Source: JANNRA01 sp031401035 (lineage in GTDB: Bacteria; Desulfobacterota; Binatia; HRBIN30; CADEER01). Taken from it: a stretch of DNA of 19,193 nt. The stretch lies in assembly GCA_031401035.1 (NCBI GenBank), contig JANNRA010000055.1:1-19193 (forward strand). Direction: 5' to 3'. The translations under genes and the position numbers were made by a program. Positions 1 through 6,988 of this stretch are shown here, piece by piece. Each line of letters opens with the position of its first letter. Position 1 is the stretch's first letter. The notes below the pieces were generated by a model. That model was not told the DNA's origin. It worked only from the letters and a program-made list of their open reading frames with translations, and searched no databases.

Positions 1-34
1 GGTCCAGCGCGACGCGGCGCCGCGCGGCGGCGGC

Positions 35-67
35 CCCCCGGCCGGCGGCTGAGCCGCCGGCCGGGGG
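35..67 (-). terminator. Hairpin downstream of the broken surface-protein gene
   Basis: Positions 35-49 and 53-67 are perfect reverse complements (15 bp, all G/C) around the three-base loop TGA. The hairpin starts 17 bases past the stop codon of the minus-strand pseudogene, where a terminator would be expected. No T-tract follows on the minus strand, so it is a terminator-like stem rather than a textbook intrinsic terminator. Apart from this hairpin I see nothing in bases 1-84. Confidence 0.4.
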
Positions 68-84
68 TGGCGGCGACACCCGCC

Positions 85-1240
85 CTACTGGCAGCGGATG
101 CGCAGGCCGGCGGAGATATCGCCGAGGGCCGAGCCGAAGAAGTTGACCAGGCCGACGGCGTTGACCCCGGTGGCGGTGCTGGCATCGAGGGTCCCGCAAC
201 CGACGGGACTGCCGCTCTGGTCGTTGACGTTGGGCGCCGCCGGCACCTGCGACGCGGGCGTGAAGTTGGCGTCGACGATGAGCCCGGTGGCGCGCGTCGT
301 CGTCAACGGAATGCACGACTCGCCGACATTGATGCGCACGTCGACGCCGTCGCACGGCGGCAGGTTCTCCACTACCAGATTGGCGCGCAGGCGGCACTGC
401 AGGTCGCCGGGGTCGCCGGCCCCGTGCGCGGCGCCGTCGAGACAGCCGCACTGGCAGATGTTGTTCTGCGACGGCTGCACCGGCTCGGGGCCGTTGCAGG
501 CGCCGTTCCCCGCCATCGCACAGGCGGCGTCGGTAGTGCACAGCTGCGCCACCGGCCCGGAGCATCTGCCGGTGCAGGCGGCGGCAAAGAACTGCGCCGG
601 GCCGCCGCAGGCGGTGGCGCAGGCGGCGGCGCAGGCCGCGTTGCTGGCGCAGGCGCCGATGTTGCCGTCCGAGATCAGGTCGGCGCCGAGCGCCGCACCG
701 GCCCCGGGCCGCAGTGCCGCGCGCCGACCGGGCACGGCCCGCCCGGCGTGATGCAGACGAAGCCGATCGACGGAATGTTGACCGGCGACAGCGTCTGCAC
801 CGCGCAGGTCGCCTGGCCGGTCGGCCCGGCGGCGAGATCGATCGAGCCGGCGAGTCCGAACTCGAGCGGGATCGGCAGCACCGCGACGTGCAGTTGCAGC
901 GTGCTGCCGCACAGCGGGTGGCGCTCGGCGTCGGCGTCGGTTGCACGACCGCGCAGGCGCCGGGCGCCGGCGCGTCCTTGCGCTTGAAGGTTCCGGCGAC
1001 GTTCTTGCTCGTCGTGCCGCCGTACTCGGCGCGGTAGCGCACCGCCGCCGCGGTGCCCGTCGGCACGCCGAGGGCGACGCCCTCGTTGCCGAGAAAGGGC
1101 GGCGCCAGGGTCAGCGTCGCGCCCTTGCAGGCGCCCTTGATGACCTTTGGCCCCGGCCGGGCTGCCGAGGCCGGTCCAGCCGGCGGCGGGGAGATTGAAG
1201 GTGATGTCGCCGGCGCCGTGCGAAGTCGGTTGCGGGGACG
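85..1240 (-). pseudogene. Frameshifted remnant of a cysteine-rich secreted protein, paralogous to the C-terminal part of the intact neighbour
   Basis: No single frame holds this gene, but four consecutive minus-strand segments together read as one protein similar to the large secreted protein at 1694-4144. Recognisable sequence begins near 1217 (GAGDITFNLP). It changes frame near 1151-1163, where it continues PKVIKGACKGATLTL, then runs into a short Thr/Pro stretch (VVQPTPTPSATRC). It changes frame again near 915-940 to give LQLHVAVLPIPLEF and SPVNIPSIGFVCITPG, and a third time near 695-712 to give the cysteine-rich end, which stops at 85. Over the last 96 residues I count about 61 identities with the intact paralogue (shared LVVEN.PPCDG, VDANF, LDAST.TG, VNFFGS.LGDI.AGLR). 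All three breaks lie in G/C runs or short repeats, so sequencing or assembly error is a real alternative to decay. No signal peptide or convincing start is visible, so the 5' end seems lost. Confidence 0.75.
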
Positions 1241-1248
1241 ACGAGACC

Positions 1249-1626
1249 TCACCTGGAGGCAGTCCGTCTCCGTTTCTCCGCTCCTCCGTGAGAGGTCTTT
1301 TCCGTCGGATCACGGCTCACCGCGCCAGCCGGCGGCGCGCTCGGATCGATCAGGCGAATCGACGGGTCGGCGCGCAGCGCCGGCAGCGAGCGCGCCAGCA
1401 GCGCCGCCAGGCGCTCATCCGGGCTGCGCGCCTGCAACTGTTGCAGAAACCAGGCGGTGCCGACGTTGCCCAGCGCCGGAGCGGCGGTCAACGCCGCGAG
1501 ACCGCGCTCCAGTGCCGTCCGTCGCGCCGTCGCGGCCGCACTCGGCGTCGCCGCGCGCGGCGCCTCAGCGGCGCGCTCACAGGCCGCGCCCGCCAGGACC
1601 AGGCTGAGCAGCGCGGCGCCGCGCAC
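1249..1626 (-). CDS. Small hypothetical protein, possible lipoprotein
   Basis: This 125-residue frame opens with GTG at 1626, 67 bases after the stop of the large secreted protein and on the same strand. It begins VRGAALLSLVLAGAAC, which resembles a lipoprotein signal with Cys16 as the lipid site. The residue three before the Cys is Gly, which is unusual for a lipobox. An Ala/Arg-rich helical stretch (about 17-86) follows, then PSIRLIDPSAPPAG. The last 20 or so residues (TEKTSHGGAEKRRR) look like read-through into intergenic sequence, because the underlying DNA resembles the CACGGAG-type spacer repeats common in such genomes, so the natural C-terminus may have been lost. Third codon positions are mostly G or C, which favours real coding. 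I do not recognise the family. Confidence 0.45.
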   Translation of the reverse strand: MRGAALLSLVLAGAACERAAEAPRAATPSAAATARRTALERGLAALTAAPALGNVGTAWFLQQLQARSPDERLAALLARSLPALRADPSIRLIDPSAPPAGAVSRDPTEKTSHGGAEKRRRTASR

Positions 1627-1693
1627 GCCGTTCCGCCGCCGCCTCAGCAGCGAGAGTGGAACGACGGGCGCCGGCCCCGCGGGGCGCCCCCCC

Positions 1694-4144
1694 TCACTGA
1701 CATGTGACCCGCAGTCCCGCGGCGATGTCGCCGAGCGTCGACCCGAAGAAGTTGACCGCGCCCACCGCCACCATGCCGGTGGTGGTGCTGGCGTCGAGCG
1801 CGCTGCAGGCGATCTCGCTGCCGTCGAGGCTGTTGACGCCCGGCGCCAGCGGCACGGTGCTGCCCGGCGAGAAGTTCGCATCGACGACCGCGCTCGAGGC
1901 GCGCTGCGTCGAGAACGGCACGCAGGTGTTGCCGATGTTGATCTTGATGTCGGTGCCGTCGCAGGGCGGCCCATTTTCCACCACCAGTCTCGAGCCGAGG
2001 TTGCACTGCAGCTCGCCGGCGGCGCTGGGTCCATGCGCGGCCGTGTTGAGGCAGCTGTACTGGCAGGTGTTCTTCTGCGTCGCTTGCACCGGGTTGGGGC
2101 CGTTGCAGGCGCCGTTCGACGGCAGGCAGGCGGCGTCCGAGGTGCAGGCCGCCTCGGTACCGAGCGAACAGAAGCCGACGCAGGCCGAGCTCTGCACGTT
2201 GGCGGCGCCGCCGCAGGCGGTCGCCGCGATGGCGTCGCAACTGTCGTTGCTGGTGCAGGTGCCCCCCAGGCCGTCCGAGGTGACGGCGATGCCGAGCGGC
2301 GGACCGCCCGCGCACGTGCGCACGCCGTCGGCGCAGGGCGCCCCCGGCGTGATGCAGATGAAGCCGATCGTCGGCAGATTGACCGGTGTCAGCGTTGAGA
2401 TCTCGCAGTTGGCGCTACCGCCGCCCGGAACGGCTGAGAACTTCACCGAACCGCTCAGGTCGGCGGTGAGGGGCACCGGAAAGGCGGCGATGTGCAGGGA
2501 CAGTTGGCTGTCGCTGGGCGGGGACGTATCGAGCGCGCAGACGTGTTCGAGGAGCGGCGCCGGGGTGCGCGTCTCGGTGGGGGTATGGCTGGGGCCGACG
2601 GGCGTATCGGTCGGGGTCGCGGCTTCGGTCGGCGTGAACGTTCCCGTGAGCGTCGGCGTGCGCGTCTCGGTAGGCGTGGCGGTTGGCGGCGCGGGAGCGG
2701 TCAACGTGGCGGTGGCGGTGCTGGTCGGCGTCGGCGTCGTCTGCACCACCGGACCATCACCCTTAGCCTTGAACTGGTTCGCCTGGTTCTTGACGAAGGT
2801 GCTGTAGCGCGCCTCCCAGCACTGGCCGGTGTTGGTCTTGAGCTGGACGGTGACCGTCGGGTCCTGATCGAGCCCGGCGGTGGCGAGGCCGAGGCCGGCG
2901 CCCTTGCCCTTGGCGATGATCTTGGCCTTGCCGGCGCCGCCCGACTTCAGCGTCATCTTCTGCATGCCGTCGTTAGCGGCGCTGCTGTCGCCGTACTTGA
3001 ATCCGCCGCTGCCGGCCGCCTTCCAGCAGGGTTTGCCGGCGCACATCCCCGCCGGGGGAATCTCGGCGGCGAAGAACAGGCTCGGCACCGCGGCGGTCTC
3101 GTCGTAGATGCACAGTGCGTAGGTGGGGCCGCTCGGCGTCGTCGGCAGACCGAAATCGTCGATCGAAGTCTGCTCGCCCTTCAGCCACTTCCAGATCAGT
3201 TTGTCGGCCGACGGGTTGCCGGCGTCGTGCTTGAGCAGCAGCTTCGTCTTGCCGGCCAGCGTCGACTGACGGCAGCCGAAGAGCGGCTGCGGCGGACAGC
3301 CGAGGATCGGTGTCGGCGTCGCGGTGACGGTCTCGGTCTGAGTCGGGGTGCGGGTGACGCTCGGCGTGGACGTCGCCGTGGCGGTGGCGGTCGGCGTCGG
3401 CGTCGCCGTGGCGGTGACCGTTGGCGTGGCGGTGACCGTTGGCGTGGCGGTGGCGGTCGCGGTTGGCGTCGCGGTGCCGGTGCGCGTCGGCGTGTTGGTC
3501 GCCGGCACGAGGTAGGTGAGCACCAGGCGCGGGCGTTGTGCCGCGGCGCCCTCGCGGCTGGTGTACTCTACCCCGCCGGCCTGCGTCTCGACGCGCTTCT
3601 TGATCAGCCAGCCGTAGTTCGGCGTGCCGGCCAGGAAGGCGGCGACGTCGGCGGTGACGTCGTAGGCGATGTAGACGCCGACCAGGCTGTTGGTCTGGAA
3701 GATGCTGGCGGTGGCGGTCGGAGCGAACGTCCCGCCGGCCCACTGCGTTGGACAATCGGGGCTGCTGTTGCCGGCGTTGCTGTCGATCGGGCAGTTCCAG
3801 GTCACGCCGAGTTCGCTCCAGTCGGCGCCGAGGCGATGCACGTCGACGTCGCGCCCGCTGCTCCAGTTACTGTCGTTGATCTGGACGTAGACCTCGAGGC
3901 TGGCCGAGGTGAGGGTGGCGGAGCCGATGGCGCTGGCGATGGCGGCCTGGTCGATGCGGACCAGGGCGCGGTTGTCGCCTGTTGCCTGCAGCCGCAGCGT
4001 CAGCTGCGCGCCGCTGTTCTGGTTGGTGGCGGCGCCGCGCATGTACGTGTCCGCCGCGGCGCCGAGCGTGGTCGTATCCGCCGCCGCCATCGTGGTGGTC
4101 AGCAGACCGATTGCGATCCCACCGGCTAGTCTTGCAATCCTCAT
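1694..4144 (-). CDS. Large secreted multidomain protein: DNRLRE/CBM96-like domain, two Thr/Pro linkers, cysteine-rich C-terminus
   Basis: The 816-residue protein starts at ATG 4144 with a G-rich ribosome site (six G) nine bases upstream. Residues 1-22 form a Sec signal peptide (MRIARLAGG.., cleavage after AAA). Residues 23-212 match the DNRLRE (CBM96-type) pattern: ADTYMRG, NRALVRID, SATLTSASLEVYV, WSELGVTWNC, YDVTADVAAF, NYGWLIK, YTSREG and RPRLVLTY. Residues 213-279 are a Thr/Pro/Ala linker. Residues 283-466 form an uncharacterised domain with LIWKWLKGEQT, YALCIYD, CAGKPCWKA and GKAKIIAKGKG. Residues 469-528 are a second Thr/Pro linker. Residues 536-816 are a cysteine-rich domain whose broken paralogue is the next gene but one. 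No sortase, PEP-CTERM or membrane anchor is visible, so it is probably secreted or bound non-covalently to the surface. The linkers are typical O-glycosylation acceptors, and the divergent neighbour at 4254 encodes a GT-C glycosyltransferase. Confidence 0.85.
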   Translation of the reverse strand: MRIARLAGGIAIGLLTTTMAAADTTTLGAAADTYMRGAATNQNSGAQLTLRLQATGDNRALVRIDQAAIASAIGSATLTSASLEVYVQINDSNWSSGRDVDVHRLGADWSELGVTWNCPIDSNAGNSSPDCPTQWAGGTFAPTATASIFQTNSLVGVYIAYDVTADVAAFLAGTPNYGWLIKKRVETQAGGVEYTSREGAAAQRPRLVLTYLVPATNTPTRTGTATPTATATATPTVTATPTVTATATPTPTATATATSTPSVTRTPTQTETVTATPTPILGCPPQPLFGCRQSTLAGKTKLLLKHDAGNPSADKLIWKWLKGEQTSIDDFGLPTTPSGPTYALCIYDETAAVPSLFFAAEIPPAGMCAGKPCWKAAGSGGFKYGDSSAANDGMQKMTLKSGGAGKAKIIAKGKGAGLGLATAGLDQDPTVTVQLKTNTGQCWEARYSTFVKNQANQFKAKGDGPVVQTTPTPTSTATATLTAPAPPTATPTETRTPTLTGTFTPTEAATPTDTPVGPSHTPTETRTPAPLLEHVCALDTSPPSDSQLSLHIAAFPVPLTADLSGSVKFSAVPGGGSANCEISTLTPVNLPTIGFICITPGAPCADGVRTCAGGPPLGIAVTSDGLGGTCTSNDSCDAIAATACGGAANVQSSACVGFCSLGTEAACTSDAACLPSNGACNGPNPVQATQKNTCQYSCLNTAAHGPSAAGELQCNLGSRLVVENGPPCDGTDIKINIGNTCVPFSTQRASSAVVDANFSPGSTVPLAPGVNSLDGSEIACSALDASTTTGMVAVGAVNFFGSTLGDIAAGLRVTCQ
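2561..2740 (-). repeat. Degenerate repeat encoding Thr/Pro linker 2
   Basis: Within the secreted-protein gene, this segment encodes residues 469-528, built from loose TPTxT and TETRTP units. At DNA level it consists of imperfect GTCGGCGT/GTGGCGGT hexamer-like units. It separates the middle domain from the cysteine-rich C-terminal domain. Confidence 0.7.
3308..3508 (-). repeat. Degenerate minisatellite encoding Thr/Pro linker 1, with an exact 18-bp tandem duplication
   Basis: This segment encodes residues 213-279, rich in TPT and TAT units. Inside it, an 18-base unit at 3408-3425 is repeated exactly at 3426-3443, and half a further copy follows to 3452, giving two TPTVTA peptide units. The exact in-frame copies suggest recent slippage, so linker length may differ between strains. 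Confidence 0.75.
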
Positions 4145-4162
4145 GGGCGTGCCCCCCGGACA

Positions 4163-4191
4163 GTACTAGTCCGCCCCCCCGCCCGTCGCAA
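4163..4191 (-). promoter_or_regulatory. Candidate sigma70-type promoter of the secreted-protein gene
   Basis: On the minus strand, TTGCGA (4186-4191) and TAGTAC (4163-4168) are separated by 17 bases, and the ATG lies 18 bases after the -10. This is one of the few A/T-containing stretches in the 109-base divergent region. The imperfect palindrome GGACtagtactGTCC overlaps the -10 and could be an operator. Found by eye only. Confidence 0.35.
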
Positions 4192-4213
4192 GCGGCCCGA
4201 CAGCGGCCCGGCG

Positions 4214-4243
4214 TTGCTCCGCCAGCGCCGATTCCGCTACGAC
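4214..4243 (+). promoter_or_regulatory. Candidate promoter of the GT-C glycosyltransferase gene
   Basis: TTGCTC (4214-4219) is followed after 18 bases by TACGAC (4238-4243), and ATG 4254 comes ten bases later, which would leave almost no leader. No Shine-Dalgarno sequence precedes this ATG, which fits a near-leaderless start. The match to consensus is weak. Confidence 0.3.
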
Positions 4244-4253
4244 CACAGCCGCA

Positions 4254-6065
4254 ATGTCCCCACGCCGCCCCACCGCCGCCCCCCTACCGCCCCAGCCCTG
4301 GTGGCGCCACGCCCTGGCGCTGGCCAGCGTCGCGGCACTGGCGACGGCGCTGTACTGGCCGAGCCTCGCCGGCCCGTTCGTGTACGACGACCTGAACGCG
4401 GTGGCCCAGAGCACGCTCATCCGGCAGCTGACGCCGCTGCTGCGCTTCGTGCAATTCAGCACCCGGCCGCTGACCGACTTCTCGTACGCGCTCAACTACG
4501 CCGCTGGCGAGTTGCAGCCGCACGCCTATCACGTCACCAGCCTCGGCCTGCACGTCGCCAACGCCATGCTGCTCTACCTCCTCGCCCTCATCACGCTGCG
4601 CCTGCCGGCCCTGGCGCCGCGCTACGGCGCGGCGCGGCAGGCGATCGCCTGGGCGGCGGCGGCGCTGTTCGCCGCCCACCCGCTGGCGAGCGAGACGGTG
4701 GCGTACATCGCCAGTCGCAGCGAGGTGCTGGCCTCCTTCTGGTATCTGCTCGGCGTCGTCGGCTACGCGCTGGCGGTCAGCGGCGGCGGCCCGGGAACGC
4801 GGCGGATCGGCGCGGTGCTGGTGCCGATCGCCAGCTTCGCCGGCCTGGCCAGTAAGGAGATCGTCGCCACGCTGCCGCTGGCGCTGCTGCTCTACGACTG
4901 GTTGCTGGTCAGCAGCGCCGGCGCGCGCCGCTGGCGGCCGCGCTGGGGGCTCTTCGGACTCGCCGCCCTGCCGCTGGCGCTCGGCGGCGCCTTCCTGGCG
5001 GTGCGCGCCTACACGGCGCCGGCGACTCTCGTCGACTACGCCTCCACCGGCGGCATCGGCTTCGATCGCTTCGGACCGCTGCAGTACCTGATGACGCAGT
5101 TCGGCGTCGTGACGCACTATCTGCGCCTGATCGTGGTGCCGCTCGGCCAGACCTTCGATTACGACTGGCCGCTGATGCGCACGCCGCTGGCGGTCGGCGT
5201 GCTGGTGCCGCTGGCGGTCCTGATCGGCCTGCTGGCAGCGGCCTGGCGCTGGCGGCAGGCGCAACCGTTGCTCGCCTTCGCGATAGGTTGGACGCTGCTG
5301 GTGCTGACGCCGACATCGTCGGTGATGCCGATCGCCGACCTCGCCGTCGAGCGCCGCATGTACCTGCCGCTCGCCGGCCTGCTGCTGTTCGCCGCCGCCG
5401 GGCTGCACGAGCTGATCGGCCGCCTGCCGATCGAGTGGCGGCGGCGGCCGGCGCTGAGCTACGGGCTGGCCGTTGGGGCCCTGCTCGCGGCATTGGCGCC
5501 GCTGACCTGGCAGCGGGCCGCGCTGTGGGGCGACGCCGTGGCGCTGCACCTGGACGGCGTCGCCAAGGCGCCGGGCAACCCGCGCGTGCGACTCAACCTC
5601 GGCGCCACCTACCTCAACGCGGGCCAATCCGATCTCGCCTACGAGACTCTCCTGGAGGCCAGGCGACTCTATGACGAACGGCGCTCGGTGCACGCCTTCC
5701 CGCGCATCGGCGCCTTCATCACCTATAATCTCGGCGCTGTCATGTTCGCGCGCCGCGACTTCGCTGCCGCCGAGCCTGAGTTGACGCGCTCGCTCGAGCT
5801 CGGCGGCCAGTACCCTCCGCTGCGACCGCTGGCCAACATGCTGCTGGCGCGCATCGCCGCCGCGCGCAGCGAGTGGACCGTCGCGGCGGAGCGCATGGGC
5901 GAGGCGATCAAGTACAGCGACAACCCCGACTGGGTCGTCGATCGCGCCCAGATGTTGATCCGCGCCGACAACGTCATCGGGGCCCGCATGGTGCTGCGCG
6001 ACCTTCTGACGCGGAAGCCGGGCTTCGCACGCGCGCAGGCGGTGCTGGACGAGACGGGGGGCTGA
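4254..6065 (+). CDS. Multi-pass GT-C glycosyltransferase with C-terminal TPRs (TMTC/O-mannosyltransferase-like)
   Basis: The 603-residue protein is hydrophobic over residues 18-420, with about ten likely membrane helices, and ends in a soluble helical region (about 437-600) that fits three to four TPRs (NPRVRLNLGATYLNAGQSD, AFITYNLGAVMFARRDFAAAE). The first helix is followed by FVYDDLNAV, whose acidic pair Asp45-Asp46 sits where GT-C enzymes carry their catalytic acidic motif in the first outer loop. HPLASETVAYIASRSEVLA (142-160), GLASKEIVATLPLALLLYD (197-215) and SVMPIADLAVERRMYLPLAG (356-375) are typical of TMTC-like and related bacterial TPR-containing GT-C proteins. Such enzymes use a polyprenyl-phosphate sugar and glycosylate secreted protein on the outer face of the membrane. 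It is divergent from the Thr/Pro-rich secreted protein and convergent, 18 bases apart, with the FkbM methyltransferase. The substrate is not known. Confidence 0.85.
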   Translation: MSPRRPTAAPLPPQPWWRHALALASVAALATALYWPSLAGPFVYDDLNAVAQSTLIRQLTPLLRFVQFSTRPLTDFSYALNYAAGELQPHAYHVTSLGLHVANAMLLYLLALITLRLPALAPRYGAARQAIAWAAAALFAAHPLASETVAYIASRSEVLASFWYLLGVVGYALAVSGGGPGTRRIGAVLVPIASFAGLASKEIVATLPLALLLYDWLLVSSAGARRWRPRWGLFGLAALPLALGGAFLAVRAYTAPATLVDYASTGGIGFDRFGPLQYLMTQFGVVTHYLRLIVVPLGQTFDYDWPLMRTPLAVGVLVPLAVLIGLLAAAWRWRQAQPLLAFAIGWTLLVLTPTSSVMPIADLAVERRMYLPLAGLLLFAAAGLHELIGRLPIEWRRRPALSYGLAVGALLAALAPLTWQRAALWGDAVALHLDGVAKAPGNPRVRLNLGATYLNAGQSDLAYETLLEARRLYDERRSVHAFPRIGAFITYNLGAVMFARRDFAAAEPELTRSLELGGQYPPLRPLANMLLARIAAARSEWTVAAERMGEAIKYSDNPDWVVDRAQMLIRADNVIGARMVLRDLLTRKPGFARAQAVLDETGG

Positions 6066-6083
6066 CGGGCGCGGGGCCAGCGG

Positions 6084-6890
6084 TCAGCGGGCGAAGTACA
6101 CCAACAACCGGCCGCGCAGGCGGGCGGCGTCCCACAGGCTGGCGGGATCGGCCGGAACGGCGTCGCCATCGGCCGCGATCCGGTGCGGGCGCAAGCCCGC
6201 CGCGGCGAGCGGCTCGAACAGCGCCGCCGCACTGGCGCCGGCGCGCTCGAGCAGCGCCGGCGCGACGGCGACGAGCAGGCCCGCGCTCGGGCAACGGACG
6301 AGCGTGCGGCGCAGGCCGCGCAACACCGACACCTCGGTCCCCTGGGTACTGATCTTGACCAGGTCGAGGCGCGGCGCGTCGGCGAGCAGGTCGTCGAGGC
6401 TGGCGGCGTGGACGGTGACGGTGCGCCGCTCCTCCGCCGCCGGCACGGTGCGATGATCGCCGCGCTCCCGCTCGGCCAGGTACAGCGAGGTCCAGCCCGA
6501 GTATTCGCCGGCGGCGAGGGCCCGCGCGTCGACCTGCGGGAAGCGCCACGGCGCCGCGGCACGGGTGAGGAGATCGAAGTTGTTGGCCTCGGGCTCGAGT
6601 GCCAGCACGCGGCCGTGCGGCCCGACCGCGCGCGCCAGCGCCAGGGTGATCCAGCCGAGGTAGGCGCCGACATCGACCGCGGTACCGTCGACCGGCACGA
6701 CGCGCGCGATCAGCCGCGCCGCGCCGCGGTCGCGCACGCCGGTGCGCCAGGCCTGCGCGTCGAGCCAGCCGCCGACACTGTCGGGATGAACCGCGTCGGC
6801 GCCGAGGCGGACGGCGCGCACGCCGACGGCCCGGGCGCGTTGCTGCCGGACCCAGGCGCGCAGCGGCTCGAACGCGCTCGTGGATTGCAT
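6084..6890 (-). CDS. FkbM-family SAM-dependent methyltransferase
   Basis: This 268-residue protein carries the FkbM SAM-binding signature VDVGAYLGW (73-81), the acidic end of strand 2 (ALEPEANNFDLL, Glu99) and the later family landmark LVKISTQGTEVSVLRG (177-192). FkbM enzymes O-methylate hydroxyl groups of sugars or natural products. In most members the last motif reads VKIDVEGAE or similar; here the Asp is Ser and the first Glu is Gln, which may affect metal or substrate handling. The first 65 residues (EPLRAWVRQQRARAVGVRAVRLG) are Arg-rich. The gene is divergent from the glycosyltransferase-methyltransferase fusion and convergent with the GT-C gene, so methylation of the same glycan is plausible. 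ATG 6890 has no clear Shine-Dalgarno sequence. Confidence 0.85.
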   Translation of the reverse strand: MQSTSAFEPLRAWVRQQRARAVGVRAVRLGADAVHPDSVGGWLDAQAWRTGVRDRGAARLIARVVPVDGTAVDVGAYLGWITLALARAVGPHGRVLALEPEANNFDLLTRAAAPWRFPQVDARALAAGEYSGWTSLYLAERERGDHRTVPAAEERRTVTVHAASLDDLLADAPRLDLVKISTQGTEVSVLRGLRRTLVRCPSAGLLVAVAPALLERAGASAAALFEPLAAAGLRPHRIAADGDAVPADPASLWDAARLRGRLLVYFAR

Positions 6891-6951
6891 CGGCGCTGCG
6901 TAGCGCGGCGGCGGCGCCGACGCCAGCGCGGCGCCGCGCGGCAGGCGTGGC

Positions 6952-6979
6952 TTGCCAGCCGGCTGATTATGCGTACACT
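6952..6979 (+). promoter_or_regulatory. Candidate promoter giving a near-leaderless mRNA for the GT2-methyltransferase gene
   Basis: TTGCCA (6952-6957; five of six to consensus) and TACACT (6974-6979; four of six) are separated by 16 bases. The GTG at 6989 starts ten bases after the end of the -10, so transcription would begin within a few bases of it. If this promoter is real, the longer frame from GTG 6947 would lie partly upstream of the transcript and could not be the start. Confidence 0.4.
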
Positions 6980-6988
6980 GCGGCGCTC

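Noticed and set aside
85..1240. Programmed ribosomal frameshifting as an explanation for the broken frames
   Set aside because: Three separate shifts in one gene, without slippery A/T heptamers or conserved stimulators, are not how known programmed shifts work, and the paralogue reads in one frame.
1674..1685. Palindrome GCCCCGCGGGGC after the secreted-protein gene
   Set aside because: It is only a few base pairs in G/C-only DNA, cannot form a reasonable loop, and has no T-tract; it is not distinguishable from chance.
2561..3508. CRISPR-like or satellite array suggested by regular GTCGGCGT units
   Set aside because: The units are imperfect, lack unique spacers, stay in one reading frame and encode Thr/Pro linkers of a secreted protein.
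2492..4129. Long plus-strand open frame of 545 codons antisense to the secreted protein
   Set aside because: Its product is a Gly/Arg/Ala-rich low-complexity string with no domain, whereas the minus strand has a signal peptide, a known domain pattern and conserved cysteines. GC-rich DNA produces such antisense frames.
4284..5693. Minus-strand frame of 469 codons opposite the GT-C gene
   Set aside because: It is rich in Arg, Gln and Gly with no hydrophobic core; the GT-C reading has clear membrane helices and family motifs.
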